Assembly: GCA_902806595.1 (NCBI GenBank)
Contig: CADCXC010000014.1
Location: 1 to 64,000, forward strand
Source: Pyrenopolyporus hunteri
Taxonomy: Eukaryota; Ascomycota; Sordariomycetes; Xylariales; Hypoxylaceae
Reading direction: 5' to 3'
DNA length: 64,000 bases
The notes below the pieces were generated by a model. That model did not search any database and was not told where the DNA came from. It saw only the letters and a list, made by a program, of their open reading frames with translations. This document shows, one piece after another, positions 14,150-27,400 of this stretch; the first letter of the stretch is position 1; every line of letters begins with the position of its first letter. The position numbers were made by a program, and so were the translations under genes.

Positions 14150-14914
14150 TATTATTATATATATTATTATATTTTATTATCGAATTTTATTTATATTATT
14201 AATATATTAAAATATTAATTATATTTAATAATTTTATATATAAATTTACGTATAATTATATTAATATATAATATATATTTTATGTTTTTTTAATTAATTT
14301 AATTATATATATATTATTATATATTTTATTATATATATTTTTATATTTTTTTCATTTTAAAGATATAAAATATAAAAATTATATCGTTATTTTCGTTTAA
14401 ATTAAACTTTTTTAATAATATAAATTTTATATTAATATATATTTTATTTTAAAAATTATTTAAATATATATTTAATTTAAAAGTATAAATAATAATTTTA
14501 AGGGTAATTATATAATTCCTTTTAACGGTCGCATACCTTTTTAACATCGATATAAAATTAAATATATATTCGAATAATTTTTAAAATAAAATATACATCG
14601 ATATAAAATTTATACCATTAAAAAGGTTTAATTAAAGCGAAAATAACGATATAATTTTTATATTTTATATTTTTAAAATAAATAAAATATAAAAATATAT
14701 ATAATAGAATGTATAATAGGAGTTATATATAATTTAATATATATAAGAAATTTAATTAAAAAATATATTTATATTCGAAGAGATTATTTAATTTATTATA
14801 TTTTTATATGAAAATTCGTTAATAAAATCGAATAAAAGGTAGGAAATATATTTTTTATATTAATAATATAAATAAAAGTTCGATAATAAAACATAATAAT
14901 ATATATAACAATAT
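14150..14914. mobile_element. RIP-mutated copy of the fold-back MITE family
   Basis: The left end tattattatatatattatta is followed by ttttattatcgaattttattt, and the inverse occurs near 14,870-14,914. It directly follows, and probably interrupts, the plus-strand Gypsy reverse transcriptase relic ending near 14,130. Confidence 0.65.
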
Positions 14915-15544
14915 TTTATATTATTTTATAAAAATTAAAAAAATTAAAATTTTATACGAATTTTAAAAATTATAAATTTTATATCGAAAAAAATAACTTT
15001 TTTAAAATTCGTTATTTTTTTTACGACATCGAAATAAACGTAAGAAAAATACGAATTATTTTAAAATAACGAAAATTTCGTAACGTTTATAAAATTATAA
15101 ATTTTTTTAAATTTTACGAGATTTTATAAACAATTTATTAAAAATTACTTAAAAATAATCGTATTTTTAATAAAAATATTTAAAAGTAAAAAATATATCG
15201 ACTTTAAATTAATAATAAAATTACGAAAAATTTTCGTAAAATTTAAAATAATATTCGTATAAACGTTAATTTTAAAATGCTTTAATATATAATTATTTAT
15301 ACGCGTAAAAATCGACGTATCGATATAAATTATTAAAGTTATTTTATTATAATTATACGATAAAAAATAATACCCCGTCGTATTTATATCGAAAAAATTA
15401 CGAAACGTTAAAATAAATTTTATTATTTTAAATATTAAAATATTAATTATAATAAATATTTTCGAAAAATAACGACATTATATAATATATTTTAACGAAA
15501 TAATAAAAATATATATTTCGTACGAAATATTTAATAATAAACTT

Positions 15545-16345
15545 TTTAAAAAAATTATTATATATTATATATTTATAATTTATATATTTACGATTTATAT
15601 AATTTCTATATTATACGATTTATATAATTTTTATATATTTACGATTTATATTTTATAATTTATATTTTACGATTTATTCGATTTTTTACGATTTATTCGA
15701 TATTTTACGATTTATTTTATATTATATAATTTATTTAATTTTTATATATTTACGATTTATATAATTTTTATATTATACGATTTATATAATTTTTATATAT
15801 TTACGATTTATATTTTATATTTTATATTTTACGATTTATTCGATTTTTACATATTTATAATTTATATAATTTTTATATTTTACGATTTATATAATTTTTA
15901 TAAATTTACGATTTATTCAATTTTTATATTATACGATTTATATAATTTTTATATTATATCATTTATATAATTTTTATAAATTTAAAATTTATATATTTAC
16001 GATTTATATAATTTTTATATTATACGATTTATAAAATTTTCATTTTATATAATTTATATAATTTTTATATTTTAAAATTTATTTATACGTATAAATATAA
16101 ACATTTCGTACGGGATATTATTTTTTTTATTTCCTTTAAAAGTAAATAATTATATATATCTTTCGAACGAAATTTTTCCAGGTTTTTTTTTATTTTTTTT
16201 AAAAAATTATATTTCGAGGTTTTTTATATATTTTTTATTATTCCCCGTAGTTTACGTAAAGCCGTAATAAAAAAATATATAAAAAAATATCGAAATATAA
16301 TTTTTAAAAATAAAAAATAAAAAAAAACCCGAAAAATTTTAAATT
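15545..16345 (-). repeat. Dispersed repeat D, inverted RIP-mutated copy
   Basis: The 20-22-bp tandem (tttacgatttatataatttt type) runs from about 15,560 to 16,080. It is followed by the inverse of the tcccgtacggag segment (16,095-16,125) and a snap-back palindrome at 16,185-16,335. The order is inverse to 2,990-3,440. Confidence 0.55.
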
Positions 16346-16864
16346 ATTTTAATTTATAATATATTATATAAAAAATAAAATTAAATTATCGTTAAATTTA
16401 TTAAATCGAAATTTTAATAAATTTTAATTTTAAAATAATTTATAAACTCGAAAAATAAAATTTAATAAATAATTTATTATAATGATTTAATTATAAAACC
16501 GAAATAAAAAAAATTAAAAACTCGAAAAAAAAATTATTAATATTAATAAAAATATTCGAAAAAATTAAAAAAAATCGTAATTCGATTACGAAAATTTAAT
16601 TAAATAAAAATAAAATAATTCGTAATTCGATTATAAAAATTTAATATAAGAAAAATAATATAATTTATAATTTAATTATAAAAATTTAATATAATAAAAA
16701 TAAAATAACTCGTAATTTAATTATAAAAATTTAATTTAAAAATATAAAAAAAATCCGTAATTTAATTATAAAAATTTACTTTAAAAAAAAAATCTCGATT
16801 TAATCGTAATAAAAATAATAAAATTAAAATAAAAATATTTTTATAATAAACTTTTAAATATTTT

Positions 16865-18025
16865 ATTATAATATTATAATTTTAATTAAAAATTATTCCC
16901 GTAAAATAATATAATAACCTTCGATTTTTTTCGAATTTTACGATTATTTTTATAATTATATACCTTTTAATATAATTATTAATATAATTTTTAATATAAT
17001 TTTTAATATAACTTTTAATATAATTTTTAATATAATTTCTAATATAGTTTCTAATATAATTTTTAATATAATTTTTAATATAGTTTTAATAATATCCCTT
17101 AATTTTTATAAGAAATTATCCGTACTATTTTTCGAAAAGTCGTCGCGAGAAACCACTTTATACCATCTTTCGATAAAACCGTCGCGAAAGATTACTTATA
17201 CCACTTTCGAAAAAACCGTCGTAAATGACTACCTTTATTACCTTTTTAAAAGCCGTTACGAAAGTTTACCCCTTACCATCTTTAAAAAAGCCGTCGCGAG
17301 TAACTATTCGTATAACTTTTTTATACTTAGTTTTAAATATATAATTCGAAAAATTTTTCGAAAAATATTACGAAAAATACGTCGAATTAAAATTAAATCT
17401 ATATAATTAAATTTATATAATTAAATTTATATTTATAATTAAATCTATATTTATAATTAAATTTATATTTATAATTAAATTTATATTTATAATTAAATTT
17501 ATATAATTCGAATTTTTTAAATAAAATTATACGTTAAATTAAAATTAAATTTATTTAATTCGATTTATTTAATTCGATTTATTTAATTTAATTTATTTAA
17601 TTTAATTTCTTTAATTCGATTTATTTAATTTAATTTATTTAATTCGATTTATTCAATTTAATTTATTTAATTCGATTTATTTAATTCGATTTTTTTAAAT
17701 CGAATTATACGTTAAATTAAAATTAAATTTATATAATTAAATTAATTTAATTAATAAAATCGTTTATTAAAATATAAATAATTTTAAATATAATAATTAT
17801 AATATATATAACGATTTAATTAATTAAATAAAAATATAATACGAATCGTTACGCGAAATATATACGCGGTTAATTAATGTAACGTAACGTAACGTAACGT
17901 AGCGTAATATAATATAATATAATATATAATTAATATAACGTAGAAAATGTAGCTCGTAAATTTTTACGTAATTAAATTTTTTTTTATTAAAAAAAAAATC
18001 GAAATAATATTTCGAAAAAACTTCG
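16865..18025 (-). mobile_element. Repeat family C, inverted RIP-mutated copy
   Basis: Reading the minus strand gives the same order as 32,135-33,595. The minisatellite part at 17,110-17,330 keeps recognisable ccgtcgcgaga-type units. The 18-bp tandem is at about 17,400-17,510, and a gtaac pentamer array lies at 17,878-17,905. Confidence 0.55.
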
Positions 18026-18248
18026 AATAATTTATTTATCGAAATAATATAATCGTAAATTTTATAAAAAAATTCGAAATAAAATAATTTATATATTTTA
18101 TCGATATTAATAAATAGAATAAAAAAATTTATAAAAATAACGTTAAAAAATAATAATTTCGAAACGTTTTTATTATAAAAAATAAAAAAAATTAAATTCG
18201 AAATAAATTTATAAAAATTAAAAAATAATAATTATGATAAAATAAAAA

Positions 18249-18989
18249 TATTATTATATATATTATTATATTTTATTATTAAATTTTATTTACATTATTA
18301 ATATATTAAAACATATATTATATTTAATAATTTTATATATAAATTTACATATAATTATATTAATATATAATATATATTTTATATTTTTTTAATTAATTTA
18401 ATTTTTATTATATATTTTATTATGTATTTTATTATATTTCAATTATTTTAAAAATGTAAAATATAAAAAATAAATTATTATTTTCTCGTTAATTAAATCT
18501 TTTTAATAATATAAATTTTATATCGATATATATTTTATTTTAAAAATTATTTAAATATAAAATTAATTTAAAAATATAAATAATAATTTTTAAAATAATT
18601 ATATAATTTTTTTTACGATCGTATATTTTTTTAATATTCGTATAAAATTAAATATATATTCGAATATTTTTTAAAATAGAATATATTATAATATAAAATT
18701 TATATTATTAAAAAAATTTAATTAACGTAAAAATAGCGATATAATTTTCATATTTTACATTTTTAAAATAAATAAAATATAATAAAATATACAATAAAAT
18801 ATATAAAATTTAATATATATAATAAATTTAATTAAAAAAATATATTCGTATTTAAAAAAATTATTTATTTTATTATATTTTTATATACGAATTTATTAAT
18901 AAAATTAAATACGAGGTAAAAAATGTACTTTTTATATTAATAATAAAAATAAAAATTCGATAATAAAAATAAATAATATATATAATAAT
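18249..18989. mobile_element. RIP-mutated copy of the fold-back MITE family
   Basis: It has the same terminal and internal order as the copies at 6,190 and 14,150. The ends are inverse repeats (tattattatatat at the left, atatataataata-type at the right). It abuts another repeat family ending near 18,030, and both appear to be inserted in the plus-strand Gypsy relic. Confidence 0.65.
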
Positions 18990-21900
18990 GGTTTAAAATA
19001 ATTATAATATTATAAAACTTCGTTAAATTAACGAAAACGAATTTTTATATTATCGAAATCGACTTTACGTTTTAATAATAATAATAATAAAATTATTATA
19101 TAATTATTATAATTTACCGTTATTAAAACATTAAAAAATCGTTAAAACGATAAAAAAATTATCGAAATATTATTATTAAAATAATTTATAAAATAATATA
19201 AAAATTTATATAAAACTTTATATTATTTATGAAAAAATAAGTTTAAAAAAATAATTATTTTATAATAAATTAAATTTTTTATTAATATCGAAAAAATTTT
19301 ATAAAAAATATTTTTTAACTTTATTACGAATTTTTTTAAATTATTAATATTAAATAAATATCGATACGATAATATATTAATAATAATCGATAAATTTTTA
19401 AAAAATATTTTTTATATCGTTATAATAAAAAATTTATACGTAAACGATTTAATAAATATTTTTTTTTATAAAAATATTTTTTCGAATAAATTTATTCGAA
19501 AATATAATATCGAATCGAAATTTTTTATTTATTAATAAATTTTAAATAACTTTTCATTATAAATTAATAATAACTCGAAAATTTAATATTATATATTATT
19601 TATAAATTAATAATTAAATGGAATAATAAAATTAAAATATAAAATATTATTTAAAAAATTTTTATAACTTCGAATAAAATAATTAAATCGAAAAGTTTAT
19701 ATTAATAAAATAAATATATAATATATTCGTATATTTAATTTATAAATAAACTTTAATATATATATATATAAAGATTTAACCGCGTAAATTATATAATTTA
19801 ATCGTAATTAAATGGAAGTAAAATATTATTCGAAAAATCGATAAAATAAAATAAATATATCGTAATAAAAAAAACGACGAAATTATTACGTATAATTAAT
19901 AAAACGTACGTAAAATAATATAATAAAAATAAAATAATAAAAATATTTAAAAAAACGATTTAATATTAATTTTTATTAAAAATATTAATTAACGTTATTT
20001 TAATAAAACATTAATCGATAAATATTTAAAACTTTTAAAATCGAAAAAATAATAAAAGATTATTAATCGATATATCGTATTAAATTATTCGTTCGATATT
20101 AAATATATAATAATTTTAACGTTTTAAATTTAAAATTATTTATATAAAAATATAACGAAATATTAATAAAATAATAAATAATATTTATCGAAAATAATAT
20201 ATATAAAATAAAAATAATTTTAAAATATAAAAAACGAAGGAAAAATAAATAATATTTAATTTATTAAACGACATATAATAACGATAATAATTTATAAAAA
20301 TTAATATTAATAATATTTTAAAATATTAAAACGAAATATAAAAGCATTTTACGAAAAAAATAAATAATTATTACGTAATGATTATATAATCGTATTAATA
20401 AATTATTAAATTAATTAATATTAATTTTAATATTTTTAATTTTTTTAATGATAATTTTATTCGCATTTTTTTTAAATTATCGAAAGTAAAATTTTATATT
20501 ATATTTATAAATTCGTTATTATCGAAAAAAGCGTTTTTACGATTATTATTCGATTTATTAAAATTATTATTATTTATAAAACCGTTACGAAAAAACCGCA
20601 TTATTTTACTCGTTTTATAAATATAATAAAACTTATTAATAATTCGAATAAATTTATAAAAAACTTTTATTTATATTTTATAACTTTCTCGAAATTTCCG
20701 TTAAATTTTTCTTTTAATTTCGAAAGTTTTTTCGATATAAATTCGACGATTTTTATAACGATATCGTATCGATTTATCTTTATTTAAATTATTATTATTT
20801 TTAAATTTTTTTAATATTTTTTTAATTTAAATTTAAATTAATTTAATTATAATTTAAAATCAATATAAAAAAATAAAAACTTAAAAAAATAATATATATT
20901 ATAAATATTTTATAATTTTATAATATAAAATTAAAATAATTCGACGTTATAAATTATATATATCGATAGTTTTTAATATATTTTACGTATATAATAATAA
21001 TATATATATTTCGTAAATTTATTTAAAAAACATTATTAATAAAAATTAAGAAAAAATTATAAAAATTATTAATTAATAATTTTTTCGTAATAAAAAATTA
21101 TATTTTTATGGTTATCGAAATATTAATTAATAAAAATATAAATATAATATTAATATAAAATAACACGAAAAAATATATAATTATATTCGAAACGAATAAA
21201 TTTAATATTAATTTCGAATATATTAAAATATTTATATAAACTTAAAAATAATTTAATAAATATAATAAAAAAATTATTATCGTAATAAAAGATTTTATAA
21301 AAAAAATTTAAATTATAATATTAAAATTATTATTTAAATATATAAACGAAAAAAAATTAAAACTTTAAATTAAAATAAAAATATTATTATTTAATTTCGA
21401 AAAATTATTATCGAATAATAACATTATTTATAATAAAAATACGTAAAATAAAATCGATAAACGACGGGTACGACGAAAAAAAAAACCCCGTAAAAAAATC
21501 GTAATAATTTTTAATTTTTAAAAATAAAAATATCGCGAAAAAAAATATTTTTATTAAAAAATAAAAATCGTTTATTTAAATTAAATTTAATGTAAAATTA
21601 TTTTTAATTTAATAAATAATCGAATAAAAATTAAATTATAATAAAAGTATTATAAAATAACTTCGATAAAAAAAATAAAACTCCGTTTTATTTTAAATTA
21701 TTAAAATAATAATTTATATAAAAAAATGTAAAATACCTTCGATAAAAAAAATTAAAAATTAAAAATTAATAAATTATTTTTTTTATAATTAATTCGAATT
21801 TATTTATAACGAATTTTTATAACATTTATTTTACATATAATATTTATTAAAAATATTTTTAATAATAAATTTATTTTTATTTTAACGGTTATTTAATATT

Positions 21901-22629
21901 TTAAATAAAATATTAATTTTTTTATTATTTTTTTATTATATAATTTTATTTTTATTTTTTAATAAAAAATAAATTTAAATATTTTTTAAATAATAAATAA
22001 AAGTATTTTTTACGAAAAATTTTTTTTTATTTTCCGTAATTTAGGTAAAATTATAATATAAAAAAAATAAAAAAATATTAAAACGTTATTTTTTTTAATA
22101 ATAATTAAAAATCTAAAATAATATTTCGATAATATTAATTATTTTTATATATTTTTATATATTATTTATTTTAAATTATATTTTAATATTAAATAAAATT
22201 ATATAAATATAATTAAATTTATTACGAAATTTATATATTAAAATAAAAATCGAAAATTTAATATTAATTAAAATAAACGTAATAATTAATATATAAAAAA
22301 TTTAAATAATTTAAATAAAAATAATTATCGAATTAAAAAATTTATTAAAATTTAATTTATAAAATATTTTAATTTATAACGATTATTATAATCGTAAAAT
22401 AAATTTTATTTTATTTTTAAAAAATATTTATTTATTAAAATTTAAAATTATAAAATATTTTTAATTTATAATAAAATTAAAATTAATATAATATTAAAAA
22501 TTTAATTTATTATTTAATTATTTAAATATATAAATATAATATCGTTTATTATTATTTAAAATTAAAAAATATCGTTATTAAATATTTTTATATAAATATT
22601 AAAATTAAAATTTATAAATAATAAAAAAA

Positions 22630-22744
<115 letters not shown>

Positions 22745-22949
22745 TTTATTATTTTTATTTTTATTATTTTTATTTTTATTTTAAATATTATTAATAATAA
22801 TATATTTTTTTATTATTAAATATATATAAATTAAATAATAAATAAATAATAAAATATATTAAATAATAAATATCGAAAATTTAAATAAAATATTTATTAT
22901 TTTTATATAAAAATTTATAAAAAATTAAAAAATTATATTAAAATATATT

Positions 22950-23118
22950 AATACGGCGCAGGGTATTAAAGATTAGGGATAAAATTTCGTTAATATTATA
23001 AAAAAAAAAAATCAAATCGCGATTCGAAAAACCGCGGTTTTATATTTAAACTTCGACGATATATCCGGTCGAAAACTCGATATCGATTATTTAATAAAGC
23101 TAAGTTTACAGCATCGAA
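22950..23118 (-). repeat. LTR-like direct repeat (partner at 38,153)
   Basis: This 170-bp segment keeps more G and C than its flanks and matches 38,153-38,322 in the same orientation. Shared landmarks are attaatacg at the left, aaatcgcgattcgaaaaacc in the middle and gcatcgaa at the right. Differences are almost all C/T or G/A, with the right copy more AT-rich. Confidence 0.6.
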
Positions 23119-23399
23119 CCGTAAAAATACTTTTCTTTTAAACCGCATTCGTTTCGAATACTTTAAATTTCCGTTTTTTTTTTTTTTTAAATTTAATTTT
23201 TTCTCCGCGTTTTATTTTCCCTCGTTTAATTATTCCTAATTTAAAAACTAATTTAATTTTAATTTTTTTAAATTTATTAAATAAAAATTTCGAAATTAAT
23301 TTTTATTTTTTATTATAAATTTCCTTCGATTTTAAATTAATTTATATAAAATCCATTAAATTAAATAAAATAATTTACTTTTTAATCGTTAAAATATTT

Positions 23400-23900
23400 T
23401 TACGTTTAATATTTTTTCGAAAAATTATTTTAAATATTCGTTTTTTTCGTTATTTATACGAATTAAAACTTCGTTATTTTTATATTAAATTTAAATAAAT
23501 AAATTAATATCGTTTTATTTAAAAAATAAACTATTTAATATTTTAATTAAAAAAAATATAAAAAATTAAATAAATAAAAATTATTATAAATTTTTAATAT
23601 TTTATATAAACTTCGACGTTTATCATCGAATTTTTTTATTAAATATTTCGTTTTAATATTTTATATATCGAAAAAAACGAAATCTTTTTTTCGATATTTT
23701 AAGTAATTTATTCGTTTTTAATTAATGTATAATACTTACCTTTTTTAATTTTTAATAACGATTTTTCGAAAGAATTTTATAACTTTTTTTATTCGTTTCG
23801 TTAATATATTAAAAGTTAAATACTTTTTTTTTAAATTATTATTATTTTCGATAAAAATAATTTTTAAAATTCGATTTTTAATCGAAAATAAAATCTATAA
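23400..23900 (-). pseudogene. Gypsy integrase C-terminal relic
   Basis: On the minus strand near 23,600-23,680 the translation reads IKTKYLIKKFDDKRRSLYKI. Gypsy integrase C-terminal domains read like KTKRPSKKLDDKRLGPFKI at this place. Downstream (lower coordinates, near 23,360) a short segment resembles the start of a chromodomain-like tail (VKW-GF). In-frame stops are frequent. This places the 3' end of the minus-strand Gypsy element here, directly before the LTR-like repeat at 22,950-23,118. Confidence 0.65.
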
Positions 23901-24429
23901 TTAATAAAAAAAATAAAATTAATTAACTTAAATACGATATTATTAATTATAAATTTTATTAATAATAATTAATTTTTTTAATCCTTTTATAAAAAAATAA
24001 TATAATTATATAAATAAAATTTTATTAATAAATTAAAAATTTTAATTAACCGTTAATTTAAAAATAAAAAATTAATAACAAATATAATATCGTTTTAAAT
24101 TTACGATTTAATTATTTTTAAAATATTAAAATAAATTAAATTTTTCGATTATTAATAATTATTAAAAACATATCGTATAAATTTTAAATTTAATAAACGA
24201 AAACGTTTATTAATGTTTCGATATTTAAAAAAATAATTAATATAAAATAATATATTTTAATAAATTTATTAATTATAACGAAAATATATTTATAAATAAA
24301 TTTTTTCTTTTTATAATTTAATAAAATATAACGTAATCGATTTTAACATTTATTTATAATGCGAAAAAAATTTTAAAAAATTGTAATAATTTTTAAAAAA
24401 CGTTTCGAAATAATTTAAATTTAATATAT

Positions 24430-27400
24430 ATTAGTAAATACGTATGTAAATAAAGTAAAAAAATAATAATAAAAATAAATACGATATAATAAAATTAATA
24501 TTATATAAATTATCTTCGAAAAAAAATTATTTAATAAAAAAATTATAGGAAAAGTTTTTTTTATATAAATAAAAATATATAAGTATTTTTTTTTATAATA
24601 TATATCGCGAAATAATACGTATATAAATTAATTAATTATTATTTATTTTATTTTTTTTCGTAATTAATTAATTACGAATTATTAATTAAATTTTTTATTT
24701 TATTTATTTTTTTAATTTTAAATTAAATTAATTTTTTTTTATTAAATTTCGTATAATTTTATTAAAAAATACTTTCGTTATTACGTTCGCGGGGTTATAC
24801 GATTTATGTATTTATCGAATATTATCGATTTTTCGATTTTTATAAAATTATTTTAAAACTATAAAATTAATTATTAACTTTTTTTCGTTAATATTTTTTA
24901 TTTATATTAAACATTAATATAACGATAAAAAATTAATATATAATATAAAAAAAGTTTTAAAAAATAATAAACGTTTTAAAATAATATTAATTATATAATA
25001 AACGACGTAATCGACGTCGAAATTTTAAATTATTTTATAAATTTTATTAATAAATACGTTACGAATAATTCGTTTACATTTAATAGATAATTAATAAATA
25101 ATATTATTAATAATTTATATTTTATTATTTTAATCGATAAATCTTTTATTATTTAAAATAATAATATATTTAATTTATAAATTTAAATCTTTATTATTCG
25201 TAAAAAATTTATCGATAAAAATATATAAACGTAAATTTTAAAATTTTAATTCGATATAACGAAATTTACGTATTTAATAATTTATTTATTATTTAATTTT
25301 AACGTTAAAAACTTTTATTTTTTTAAATTCGAATTCGAAATATTAAATTATTATAAAATAATCGAAAGTTATTTTAAATAAATATATTAATATAATATAT
25401 ATATTTCGAATTTGTTATTTTACGAATTTTTTAATTATATTAAAAGTTTTAATATTTAATAATTTAAATTTTTTAACTTAATTTTTTTTAAATAATAATT
25501 ATATTAAAGTTTTTATTATAAGTTATAATATATAAATTATTAAAATTTTCGATTTTAAAATTTATGATTTTTTAAAGGTATATTTTAATTTTAACTTTAT
25601 TAAAATTTTTATTTTTATTAATAAAAAAATTTATAATATCGACATTAAAAATATCATTTATTTAAAAATTAATAAATTCGAATAGATTCGAATTTATTAT
25701 AAATAAATAAAAGTCGAAAATTAATAATTTTATTCGTAATTTTTATTAATAATAACGCGAATAAATTTTAAATTAATAAATATTTAACTTTACGAAATTA
25801 TATAAAAGTTTAATTATTTATAATAATGTTTTTTTAAAATATTTATTTTTAAATTCGATTAATAAATATATAAAAATAATTTTTTATATCGATATTTTAA
25901 ATTAAATATAAATTATTATAATATTTTAAATTATAATTTTTATTTTTTTACGATATAATATAAACGTTAAAATTAAAATAATACGTTAATTAATTTTTTA
26001 AATAATAAATATATATATTATAATATATTTTTTATCGAGATTATTATAATTTTAAATTATTAAATAAAACTTTTCGTATAACGTAACGATATTTTTACTT
26101 TTAATTTTATAAATTATTCGAAATTTAAAAATTATAACGTTTCGATGTATAATTATATCGTAAATTTTTAAGCGTAAGATATTTTTTTCGAATAAAATAT
26201 TAAACCTTTTTATATTCGATATTTCGTAAAATTTTCTTTATATAATAATTTTTTTATTCGTTTAAAATTTAATAATAAAAGTAAAATTTTTTTATTTTTT
26301 ATTAATGATGTATAATTTTACGATATATAAAAAATCGTTAATATATATAAAGTTTTCCTTCGAAATAATTTAATAATTATCGAAGTTAAAAGTTAATATA
26401 AATAATTCGATTTTAAATTTTTTAAACGATACGGGGTTTTTTTTTAATTAAATATACTGTTTAATATAAAAATTTTTAAACGTAAATATTTTATTTAAAA
26501 CGTTAAAAGCGACGATATTATTTTTATTCGATATTATAATAACTTTATAAAAACTTTTTTATTTTTTTTTATAAACGAATATTTTATTATCTATAAAAAA
26601 TAATACGAAAAAAGTTTTTTATATATTAAAGTTATTATATATATTTAAGGTATTTTTTATAAAACGTTATATTTTAATTTTTTTAATTTTCGTTATTATC
26701 TTTTAAATGATTTATATTTTTTAAATTTATATAAAACTAAAAGATAAATTTATATTAATTTTAAAATAAACGTTGAATATAAAAAATATAAATATTAATT
26801 TTTTCGAATTAACGATATCGTTAATTATTTTAATAATTATTTATAATCGAAATATACGTAAATTTAAACTTTAAAACTTATCGATAATAATTTTATATAT
26901 TTTATAAATAAAACCGTGGTATTTTTCGACTTTATTAATAAATTAATATATTTCGACGAATATTTAATAATAAATAACTTTAATAATATAAATTTTATTT
27001 TAAAATTCGATATTATCGAAATTCGTATTAATATTATATATAATAATATTTAAAAGTTCGAAATAAATATTAATTTAATATTATTTTAATATATTTTAAA
27101 TTTTTTTAATAAAAATAATTTTTATAAAGTAAATAATTTAAAATTTTATAACGGCGTTAATTATATATAAAACGAAACGTTCGTTTAAATATATAATATT
27201 AATAATAACTTTATAATTAAAATTTATATTAAAGTTTTTTAAATTAAACTTAAATTTTTAAAAGATTTTACTTTTAATTTAATAATAATAATAAAATTTA
27301 TTAATTTTTTTAATATTTTTAATATTAACGTTATAATTTATTTTATTTAAAAAAATATATAATTTAATTATAAAAAATGACTAAATCGAATATAAATACG

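Larger units (their letters stand above)
11490..21860 (+). mobile_element. Degenerate plus-strand Ty3/Gypsy retroelement with nested insertions
   Basis: Direct repeats at about 11,490-11,745 and 21,575-21,860 read the same way and look like RIP-mutated LTRs (shared stretch around aaattatttttaatttaata). Between them, a reverse transcriptase relic lies on the plus strand at about 13,640-14,130. The body is interrupted by a fold-back MITE (14,150-14,914), a repeat at about 15,545-16,345, a minisatellite-bearing repeat (about 16,865-18,025) and a second MITE (18,249-18,989). Subtracting these leaves an element of about 6-7 kb, a normal Gypsy size. The region 19,000-21,570 should hold RNase H and integrase remains, but I did not identify specific motifs there. 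LTR boundaries are approximate. Confidence 0.55.
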
